From: Alphaproteobacteria bacterium
GTDB lineage: Bacteria; Pseudomonadota; Alphaproteobacteria; Sphingomonadales; Emcibacteraceae
Reading direction: 5' to 3'
NCBI GenBank assembly: GCA_013152615.1
Contig: JAADGA010000040.1
Span: 1 to 8,939 of the forward strand
DNA length: 8,939 nucleotides
Part shown: in pieces, positions 1-5,310 of the stretch
How the letters are laid out: every line of letters begins with the position of its first letter
Position numbering within the stretch: the first letter of the stretch is position 1
Made by a program: the position numbers and the translations under genes
The notes under the pieces: model-generated
Database searches by the model: none
What the model was told of the DNA's origin: nothing
What the model saw: the letters and a program-made list of their open reading frames with translations, nothing else

Positions 1-1181
1 ACATCCTTGCCAACGCTAACCGTAACCAGCCCGGTCGTGGTCCCGGCCGCAGTCGCGGTCAGCACGATCCGGTTGGCGGATAATGACGTGACCGTCACCC
101 CGGCCCCGGCAATGGCAACTTTACCAGACAGATTAATGCCGTTGATAACAACCCGGGTCGCCACCCCGACTTTAAGCGCGGCCGGCACGATATTCATAAT
201 TGCCGACTGACCGGGTACAATCCGCCGGGCGCTGATTTCCATGCCGTCTTCTGAATGATCCTTGACGAACATACGCCCGGTCATGCGGTTGCCATCTTTG
301 GTCGCCGCCCAGATCTGGCGGAATTTCCGGCCCGCGAGCGTCACCCCGCCGCGCCATTCATAACCGGTATAAACGATCGACTTACCGGTTGCCGTCACTT
401 TCTGTCCGCCGGTAAAAACCAGCTTATAAACCGCCTGATATTTGCCCGGGACAGTGCCCCGGGGCGTCACCGTCATCACGCCGTCAATATTACCCTTGCC
501 CGGCCAGTGACCGACAATACGCCAGCTGCCGGACAGATCTTTCCATTTGGTTTTCTGCCATTTTGCCCAGGCGACGGTTTTCAGCGGATACATTTTGCCA
601 AGCTTTGTCGAAACCGGCCCGAGGGCATCCGCGCGCCAGTCGCGTTCCCGCGCCAGCATCTGATATTCGATCGACGCCCACTGGCCCAAATGCATATTGA
701 CCAGATTCCGCCATTCCGGCGTATCGCGGCGCTGCAACGCTATCCGGGCATAACTGTGACAGCGGGCGCACATGACCCTGAGATCCGGGTCGACATTCTG
801 CTCAATCACATTTGGTTTACGTTCCAGTATAGCGCGGCGTCCGGTGGTTTCGGCTGGGGCCAGCCCCCGGGTATCAGACAGGAATTTTACCAGCCCCCGA
901 CGATCCTTCGGCGCAATTTCCAGACCGTGAAAATTCATCATCCGGGCTATATTCATATCCCAGCCCTCGGGAGTCTTGCGGATAAAGCTGATGCGGCTGA
1001 AACTGCCGTCTTGGGCCGCCGCATGGCAGCCGGAACAATTATCGGAAATCAGCGCCCGTCCGGCCTTGATTTCCGCAGGGGAAACATTCGATACCGATGC
1101 CGGTTTTTCCGCCTTCTTTGAACAGGCGGCCACCCCCACAGACAAGATAACAACCACCAATAGGATATTTTTAAGTTTCAT
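1..1181 (-). CDS. peaA: Quinohemoprotein amine dehydrogenase alpha subunit, 3' end cut by window edge
   Basis: Dihaem subunit of the periplasmic enzyme that oxidatively deaminates primary amines and passes electrons through two c-type haems; the cysteine tryptophylquinone cofactor is on the small gamma subunit, not seen here. The 393 visible residues open with a lipoprotein signal (hydrophobic residues 6-19, lipobox VAAC with Cys20). Haem motifs CSGCH (49-53) and CARCH (138-142) follow in the dihaem domain. A beta-rich domain II starts near residue 215 (SGSWRIVGHWPG) and an Ig-like domain III near 315. Family members are roughly 500 residues, so about 100-150 C-terminal residues lie beyond position 1. 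The start has an AGGA Shine-Dalgarno 7 nt upstream. The gene follows the TonB-dependent receptor after 80 nt containing a hairpin. The name qhpA is equivalent. Family assignment is from the haem spacing and domain order; substrate range is unknown. Confidence 0.9.
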   Translation of the reverse strand, partial: MKLKNILLVVVILSVGVAACSKKAEKPASVSNVSPAEIKAGRALISDNCSGCHAAAQDGSFSRISFIRKTPEGWDMNIARMMNFHGLEIAPKDRRGLVKFLSDTRGLAPAETTGRRAILERKPNVIEQNVDPDLRVMCARCHSYARIALQRRDTPEWRNLVNMHLGQWASIEYQMLARERDWRADALGPVSTKLGKMYPLKTVAWAKWQKTKWKDLSGSWRIVGHWPGKGNIDGVMTVTPRGTVPGKYQAVYKLVFTGGQKVTATGKSIVYTGYEWRGGVTLAGRKFRQIWAATKDGNRMTGRMFVKDHSEDGMEISARRIVPGQSAIMNIVPAALKVGVATRVVINGINLSGKVAIAGAGVTVTSLSANRIVLTATAAGTTTGLVTVSVGKD

Positions 1182-1217
1182 GTCCTGTTCCTGCACCCTG
1201 ATATAGTAAGAGAATTA

Positions 1218-1247
1218 AAGGGTGGGCCATAATAACAGCCCACCCTT
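1218..1247 (-). terminator. 10-bp perfect hairpin between receptor and amine dehydrogenase genes
   Basis: AAGGGTGGGC (1218-1227) and GCCCACCCTT (1238-1247) form a perfect 10-bp, GC-rich stem with a 10-nt loop. Read on the minus strand it lies 14 nt after the receptor stop codon and is followed by only a short, broken U run (TTTAATTCTCTT). It also ends 36 nt before the amine dehydrogenase start. It could be a partial terminator lowering read-through, or a stem that stabilises the upstream mRNA 3' end. The weak U run argues against a strong intrinsic terminator. Confidence 0.6.
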
Positions 1248-1261
1248 GAAAAATTACAGAT

Positions 1262-3658
1262 CTAGAAATTTCTTCTGACGTCGATACCGATTGTCCGCGG
1301 ACGGTTAGTCGACAGACGCTGACGACCGGGAGTTTCCGCCGCAATTGACCGGCTGTCACCGAGATTGGCATGGGTATTGGTAATATTGGTGGCAAAAAGG
1401 GTAATTTCCCAATCATTATAGATAATACCGGCCCGAAGATTGAGCGCGTTCCACTTTGGACGCAGACGCGGATTAACCGGATCATTACTGGCACTGAAGC
1501 TGCGGCCATAATGGTTATAATCCGCCCTGAGCATACCATCCATTGAATTGGTCAGCGGGAAGATATACTGCCCGGAAACCGACGCTGTCCAGTTGGGAAC
1601 ATCCTGAATCGGGCTGCCAACAAGAACACCGGGGATAGGGGTTGGTCCCAGATCCGTAAGCACGGCATGGGCATAGCCAAGAGCGGCGTTAAAGGTCAGC
1701 CCTTCAATCGGTGCCGCCGTCAGCTCAATTTCAAGCCCCTTGATCTCCGCAGAGCCAGAATTTGACTTGAATTCAAAGCCGCAGCTCAGCTTGTTCTGCT
1801 GAATAATCCCTTTCCATTTAATGTAATAGCCGGCAATATTCAATGATACCCGGTTATCAAGCAGATGGGATTTTACCCCGCCTTCATAGCTCCACAATGA
1901 GTCAGAATCAAAGGTTTTATGCTTGTTGCGGAAAGCATTATGAGCCGCAATCCCGGTCCCGGCAATCTTGTCAAGGTCAGTCTTGCAAAGGGTTTCCGGA
2001 ACGAAGCCGTTGACACCACCAATACGAAAGCCCTTGGCGGCATTAATATACAGATTCAAATTGTCATTAACCTGATACTGCAACAGAATTTTGGGATCAA
2101 AACCCTTCTCGCCCTGATTACCGATTATCTGGCTGAAGCCACTGTTGGCAAAGCCGTCAGCGCTCAGATTGGCATCGGTCTTGGTGCTGTAATACCGGCC
2201 GCCTGCGGTGAGCGACAGCGCATCGGTAATGTTATAGGTCGCTTCGCCATAAACGGCATATTCCTTGGTATTAAAGTAATTACTCCGGGTGAAAATAAGA
2301 TTCTCTGAAGTAACACCAAAGGTACTGGTGGCAAAGCCAGGGCCCGTAGCCGCATCAATCGCATTCATCAACCCCGGCTGGATATCCCGTGGATAATGCC
2401 GAAAGCTCTTGGTTCTTTGATAAAACAGTCCGGCGGTAAGCTGAAACGGTCCGTCAAAGCTGGAGGTAAAGCGGACCTCCTGGGTAAATGATTTGAAACT
2501 TTTGGTTTCCTGAATGCCGGGTTTGCCATTGGTAGCACTTACCAGTGGATTGATCGGAATACCAATTGCGGCGCTGAACAGCCAATTCAGGAAAGTGGCT
2601 TCTTCTTCACGTTCATTAATGTAGCGATCAAAATAGGACGTGGTCGAGACGATCGTACCAAAATTAAGGTCCCAGTTCAGGGTGCCACTGGCCAGATACC
2701 AGCGATCGGTCCCGGGCTCAGGGGTATTGAAAAACCGCGCCTGGGTGAAATTTCCCGGAGTCTTATCCGCAAACGGCATGCCGTCTGCCTTAACCTTCTG
2801 ATACATTATTCTGGGGGTGAAGGTCAGGTTTTCCGCTATCTGCGCCTTGGCGGCAAGCTGGAAACCACCATAACTCTGGCTGTCAACATTTTTCTGGGTT
2901 TTAAAGGCCGGTCCGGGATTTTTGACATTCAATCCCGTTACGGCGTTAAACCATGTTGGTTTATAGACCCGGTCAAACACCCCGGAATCATGGCCGTAAT
3001 AAGCGGTTGCGCGCACCGCCAGTTTATCCGCGATCACCGGCAGGTTGACGGTACTGTCAATCGACCAGTTGGCTGTGCCTTCCTTGACGGTTGACAATTT
3101 GGCATGAACATAGCCGGAGACCTCTTCAAAATCCGGCTGTTCGGTAATCAGACGGATGGTGCCGCCCATTGACCGGGCACCATAGAGCGAACCCTGTGGA
3201 CCACGCAGCACCTCAACCCGGGCAATATCCATCACCTTTGGCATAATAGAGGCCGGTAATGGCACATCATCAATGTAAAAACCGGTGGTATTATCACCGG
3301 CAACACCGCGAATCGATGGCGAGTTGGCAGCAAAACGACCATCAGACGTCGCGTTGCCGAAACCGAGGTTAGGCACCCGGACCGCAAAATCCCGAAATGA
3401 TGATACCCCCATATCCTGAAGCGTCTTGGAGCTGAGGGCGGTCACCGCCATGCCCGCTTCCTGCAATGTTACCGGTCTCTTGGTTGCGGTAACAACTATT
3501 TCCTCCAGCCCCTTGAATACTTTGGCTCTTTCTGGTGCTGCCGCCGCTGCCGGGGCCACCGATCCGGCCGCAATTAAGGCCGCAAAGCAGGTTGATCCGG
3601 CTAATTTCCGCCATCCCGGCGCCTTCTGCCCTTGTGTGCGTTTTACAGTTTCCCGCAT
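1262..3658 (-). CDS. TonB-dependent outer-membrane receptor
   Basis: A 798-residue 22-strand beta-barrel receptor of the outer membrane that takes up a ligand using TonB/ExbBD energy. It has an N-terminal signal peptide (hydrophobic 20-40, probable cleavage after Ala41), a Ton box at 52-60 (EEIVVTATK), and a plug domain at about 62-175 with the conserved segments SIRGVAG (115-121), FYIDDVP (127-133) and VEVLRGPQGSLYG (148-160). The barrel follows and ends in a terminal Phe (GIDVRRNF), as expected for BAM-dependent insertion. There is no N-terminal STN signalling domain, so control by a FecIR-type surface signal is unlikely. The start is supported by GAGGAGAC about 5 nt upstream. The gene sits between the AraC-type regulator and the periplasmic amine dehydrogenase gene, so its ligand may be an amine or a cofactor for that system. 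This is inference: no siderophore gene is visible, and the family does not reveal the ligand by sequence. Confidence 0.93.
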   Translation of the reverse strand: MRETVKRTQGQKAPGWRKLAGSTCFAALIAAGSVAPAAAAAPERAKVFKGLEEIVVTATKRPVTLQEAGMAVTALSSKTLQDMGVSSFRDFAVRVPNLGFGNATSDGRFAANSPSIRGVAGDNTTGFYIDDVPLPASIMPKVMDIARVEVLRGPQGSLYGARSMGGTIRLITEQPDFEEVSGYVHAKLSTVKEGTANWSIDSTVNLPVIADKLAVRATAYYGHDSGVFDRVYKPTWFNAVTGLNVKNPGPAFKTQKNVDSQSYGGFQLAAKAQIAENLTFTPRIMYQKVKADGMPFADKTPGNFTQARFFNTPEPGTDRWYLASGTLNWDLNFGTIVSTTSYFDRYINEREEEATFLNWLFSAAIGIPINPLVSATNGKPGIQETKSFKSFTQEVRFTSSFDGPFQLTAGLFYQRTKSFRHYPRDIQPGLMNAIDAATGPGFATSTFGVTSENLIFTRSNYFNTKEYAVYGEATYNITDALSLTAGGRYYSTKTDANLSADGFANSGFSQIIGNQGEKGFDPKILLQYQVNDNLNLYINAAKGFRIGGVNGFVPETLCKTDLDKIAGTGIAAHNAFRNKHKTFDSDSLWSYEGGVKSHLLDNRVSLNIAGYYIKWKGIIQQNKLSCGFEFKSNSGSAEIKGLEIELTAAPIEGLTFNAALGYAHAVLTDLGPTPIPGVLVGSPIQDVPNWTASVSGQYIFPLTNSMDGMLRADYNHYGRSFSASNDPVNPRLRPKWNALNLRAGIIYNDWEITLFATNITNTHANLGDSRSIAAETPGRQRLSTNRPRTIGIDVRRNF

Positions 3659-3696
3659 GGTTGTCTCCTCTATATATGTGAATGTTAAATTATGGT

Positions 3697-3717
3697 GGTT
3701 ATTATTGTTTTATAACC
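3697..3717 (-). promoter_or_regulatory. 6-bp inverted repeat in the receptor gene leader
   Basis: GGTTAT (3697-3702) and ATAACC (3712-3717) are perfect inverted arms separated by 9 nt, about 40-60 nt upstream of the receptor start. The right arm overlaps the possible -10 box TATAAA (3709-3714, minus strand). It could be a repressor operator or a leader hairpin. In AT-rich DNA a 6-bp dyad can arise by chance. Confidence 0.3.
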
Positions 3718-3832
3718 TCTGTTATTGCCGCATTTTAGCACTATGCATAATGAACCTTCTTGACTGAGCGTGCCAGCAAAAACGTTTCAGAGCGACAAAA
3801 TAATGGTTTTCTAACGGGTTAGGGTAATATCG

Positions 3833-3868
3833 GCCTGCTGTTGGCCTTAATTTGACGGATCATCAAAT
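3833..3868. repeat. Direct repeat copy 1 with embedded dyad operator-like site
   Basis: Consists of GCCTGCTGT, two extra bases (TG), then a 25-bp block identical to copy 2. The block contains the perfect dyad ATTTGA (3850-3855), N7 CGGATCA, TCAAAT (3863-3868). A 19-bp dyad of this size fits a homodimeric or tandem HTH regulator. The neighbouring AraC-type protein is the nearest candidate, although AraC-family sites are more often direct than inverted repeats. Confidence 0.75.
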
Positions 3869-3876
3869 GAAATGTA

Positions 3877-3897
3877 CGGCGGCTAACGATACCGCCG
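3877..3897. other. GC-rich hairpin between the two repeat copies
   Basis: CGGCGG (3877-3882) and CCGCCG (3892-3897) form a perfect stem with a 9-nt loop (CTAACGATA). It is almost centred between the two direct-repeat copies. It has no T run on either side, so it does not look like a terminator. Confidence 0.55.
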
Positions 3898-3900
3898 AAA

Positions 3901-3935
3901 GCCTGCTGTGCCTTAATTTGACGGATCATCAAATT
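3901..3935. repeat. Direct repeat copy 2 with embedded dyad operator-like site
   Basis: GCCTGCTGT (3901-3909) followed directly by the same 25-bp block as copy 1 (3910-3934). The dyad ATTTGA (3916-3921), N7, TCAAAT (3929-3934) is extended by one more pair (A3915 with T3935), giving 7-bp arms. The block-to-block period is 66 bp. Identity over the 25-bp block between non-coding copies suggests recent duplication or selection for binding. Confidence 0.75.
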
Positions 3936-3955
3936 GGGTCAAACAACACTGACCC
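3936..3955 (-). terminator. Hairpin after the AraC-type gene, weak terminator candidate
   Basis: GGGTCA (3936-3941) and TGACCC (3950-3955) form a perfect 6-bp stem with an 8-nt loop, starting 9 nt past the AraC-type stop codon on the minus strand. It is followed by AATTTG, not a true U run, and directly abuts repeat copy 2. It may end the AraC transcript inefficiently. Confidence 0.4.
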
Positions 3956-3964
3956 TGCTTCAGG

Positions 3965-4960
3965 CTACGACCGGATGTCATCAGGGGCGCGTAATCCCCC
4001 CTGCTCCGCATGCAGTCGCTTTCTGTAATCCCGGGGTGACAGGCCGAACTCCTTGCGGAAAGAGCGGCTGAAATGGGCCGCATCATTAAAGCCCCACTGA
4101 AAAGCAATCTGGATAATACTGTAATCCGAGAAATATTTATTGGCCAGTTGGCGGCGGGCTTCAAACAGGCGGCGATGGCGCACCCATTCGCCAAAAGACA
4201 TGCCGTCCCCCTTGAACAGGCGATGCAGATGCCGGGGGGATATACCACTCATTTTGGCAATCAGCCCCGGAGTCAAATCAGGGTCGGTTAAATTCTGTTC
4301 AATGATCTTGCGGATATAGCATAGCTGCCGCGCTTTCTGATCCATGGCCTCGGTTGGCAGATCGCCCCGGAGGGTCGCTGTGAGGAAATTAAGCAATGCC
4401 GCCCGAACGGCGGGATAGGCGGCTTCGCCGATAAAGGCGGCTTCCTTGTAGCTCGAGATCAGAAAGTTGCGGGTTACCGCGCCCATTCCCGATACCCCCG
4501 AAATGGTTTTTGCCACCGTAATATGATGATAGGGCAGACAGCATTGCAGGGTTTCCCGGGGGATATGCAGGGAAATCTGTCTCATAAAGCCATCATAGGA
4601 GAATTCAGACGGATAGCCGGAATCAATCAATGTCATGTCGCCCGGTTCAAGAAAGGCCTCATTATTGCGCTGCGATAATAATGCCCGACCCTGCATCTGC
4701 ATGATCAGAAAGCAATATTTATCATCATTTTCAGCAACCTGCTTGCGCGAACGAAGCACTCTGTCGGCATTCATCGAGATACCGGCAACGTCAAAACCGC
4801 CAATATTGCGTAATTCAATATTACCCTTGAATTTGGACCAGTCACTCGAAATAGTCTGAAAAGCCCCGCAGACACCCATCAGCGACCGGTCCCACCGATC
4901 GGCACGATCGTCCCCCACGGCGATATTTTTAATCGGGTAACTTATTTCCATTCGCTCCAT
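3965..4960 (-). CDS. AraC-family transcriptional regulator, FeaR/QhpR-like
   Basis: A cytoplasmic activator-type regulator of 331 residues. The N-terminal half (about 30-200) resembles the AraC ligand-binding type 2 domain found in FeaR, with the segments RVLRSRKQVAEND (68-80) and LEPGDMTLIDSGYPSEF (104-120). The C-terminal AraC/XylS domain (about 213-318) has two HTH units, one near 229-250 and one near 281-303 (IIQIAFQWGFNDAAHFSRSF), followed by the family signature FGLSPRDYRKR. FeaR controls aromatic amine oxidation in enterobacteria and an AraC-type protein (QhpR) controls the quinohemoprotein amine dehydrogenase operon in Paracoccus. Position just upstream of the receptor and peaA genes therefore suggests amine-responsive control of those genes (inference). 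It has its own promoter at 5015-5043. The start may be Met1 or Met4: a TAG lies five codons upstream of Met1, so no longer form exists. Confidence 0.9.
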   Translation of the reverse strand: MERMEISYPIKNIAVGDDRADRWDRSLMGVCGAFQTISSDWSKFKGNIELRNIGGFDVAGISMNADRVLRSRKQVAENDDKYCFLIMQMQGRALLSQRNNEAFLEPGDMTLIDSGYPSEFSYDGFMRQISLHIPRETLQCCLPYHHITVAKTISGVSGMGAVTRNFLISSYKEAAFIGEAAYPAVRAALLNFLTATLRGDLPTEAMDQKARQLCYIRKIIEQNLTDPDLTPGLIAKMSGISPRHLHRLFKGDGMSFGEWVRHRRLFEARRQLANKYFSDYSIIQIAFQWGFNDAAHFSRSFRKEFGLSPRDYRKRLHAEQGGLRAPDDIRS

Positions 4961-4967
4961 ATATCTG

Positions 4968-4981
4968 CAATGCTACCATTG
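4968..4981 (-). promoter_or_regulatory. Small hairpin just upstream of the AraC-type start codon
   Basis: CAATG (4968-4972) and CATTG (4977-4981) form a perfect 5-bp stem with a 4-nt loop, 7 nt before Met1 of the AraC-type gene. No clear Shine-Dalgarno precedes Met1. The only GGAG (4955-4958, minus strand) is 3 nt before Met4, closer than usual. The hairpin would overlap the normal ribosome landing zone, suggesting weak translation of the regulator. Confidence 0.35.
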
Positions 4982-5004
4982 ACGTTACCAAAAGCACCCC
5001 CCAA

Positions 5005-5026
5005 ATTTGCGGAAATAGTATCAAAT
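5005..5026. promoter_or_regulatory. Operator-like site overlapping the AraC-type gene's -10 box
   Basis: ATTTG (5005-5009) and CAAAT (5022-5026) are inverted arms around a -10 box. The left half reads ATTTG-CGGA and the right half ends TCAAAT, matching the two dyads at 3850-3868 and 3916-3934 (ATTTGACGGA...TCAAAT) apart from one missing A and a longer spacer. Binding here would affect the promoter directly, consistent with autoregulation. The arms are only 5 bp, so chance is possible. Confidence 0.4.
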
Positions 5027-5043
5027 GAACGGCACAGCGTCAA
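5015..5043 (-). promoter_or_regulatory. Sigma70-type promoter of the AraC-type regulator gene
   Basis: On the minus strand, -35 TTGACG (5038-5043, 5 of 6 consensus bases), a 17-bp spacer and -10 TACTAT (5015-5020, 4 of 6). Transcription would start near 5008, giving a leader of about 50 nt. The site lies in the 147-nt gap after the DUF2783 gene, so the regulator can be transcribed independently of that operon. Confidence 0.6.
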
Positions 5044-5107
5044 TAACCGCCTGAATTTCCCGTATGGCCGGTCGGGTATTCCTCCGTTTGTAGTCGGTTA
5101 TTCAGGC
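5042..5107 (-). other. Two overlapping, mutually exclusive inverted repeats after the DUF2783 gene
   Basis: Pair 1: GCCTGAAT (5049-5056) with ATTCAGGC (5100-5107). Pair 2: AATAACCG (5042-5049) with CGGTTATT (5095-5102). All arms are perfect 8-mers. The pairs share bases 5049 and 5100-5102, so both cannot form at once. The outer arm touches the DUF2783 stop codon on one side and the AraC gene's -35 box on the other. No U run follows either, so neither is a classical terminator. Confidence 0.5.
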
Positions 5108-5308
5108 TCAGGACCCGGCAACTGTATCTCTGGCCAGCCGCATGGCTTCGGACAGGGTTTCGCCATCACCGATATGGTTTGACAGGATCAGGATCAATTT
5201 AGCATTCATCAACTGGGCCTCATCCTCGCTCAGGTCACGTTGCATATCAATAAGTTCCTGATAAAAATCATCCGGACGGGCAATATTCCGTTTTAAATTC
5301 AGCGCCAT
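5108..5308 (-). CDS. DUF2783 family small protein
   Basis: A 66-residue acidic, helical, cytoplasmic protein with no signal peptide or membrane segment. The core RPDDFYQELIDMQRDLS (11-27) and LMNAKLILILSNHIGD (33-48) match what I recall of the DUF2783 family, whose members commonly sit beside FAD-dependent hydroxylases and MBL-fold proteins. Function is unknown; an accessory or stability role for the hydroxylase is a guess from the constant neighbourhood. The start is well supported: the hydroxylase stop codon ends 2 nt upstream and the Shine-Dalgarno AGGAGA lies inside the hydroxylase's last codons, so translation is probably coupled. It is the last gene of the operon. Confidence 0.85.
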   Translation of the reverse strand: MALNLKRNIARPDDFYQELIDMQRDLSEDEAQLMNAKLILILSNHIGDGETLSEAMRLARDTVAGS

Positions 5309-5310
5309 GA

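Larger units (their letters stand above)
3659..3964. promoter_or_regulatory. 306-nt regulatory interval between the AraC-type and receptor genes
   Basis: No gene is supported here. Read toward the receptor gene it holds the AraC gene's 3' hairpin (3936-3955), repeat copy 2 (3901-3935), a GC-rich hairpin (3877-3897), repeat copy 1 (3833-3868), the short inverted repeat CTAAC-GG-GTTAG (3811-3822) and an AT-rich leader with another inverted repeat (3697-3717). A possible -10 box TATAAA lies at 3709-3714 on the minus strand, but no acceptable -35 is found 16-18 bp upstream. That is what an activator-dependent promoter would look like. The repeats are about 175-277 nt upstream of the receptor start. 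Confidence 0.55.

Noticed and set aside
255..1121. A 288-codon open frame on the plus strand.
   Set aside because: It is antisense to the amine dehydrogenase gene, whose haem motifs and signal peptide are clear; its translation has no recognisable domain and no good ribosome site.
3755..3775. TGGCACG on the minus strand looks like the -24 element of a sigma54 promoter.
   Set aside because: The -12 GC dinucleotide is absent at the required distance, and no sigma54 activator is encoded nearby.
3850..3868. ATTTGA-N7-TCAAAT resembles an FNR/Anr box (TTGAT-N4-ATCAA).
   Set aside because: The spacing between TTGA and TCAA is 7 rather than 6 bases, and the inner bases do not fit.
3833..3935. A CRISPR array.
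   Set aside because: There are only two copies, the spacing is filled by a hairpin rather than a unique spacer set, and there are no cas genes.
5078..5085. An orphan Shine-Dalgarno (GGAGGAAT on the minus strand) after the DUF2783 gene.
   Set aside because: No ATG or GTG start with an open frame follows at a usable distance, so no small gene can be supported.
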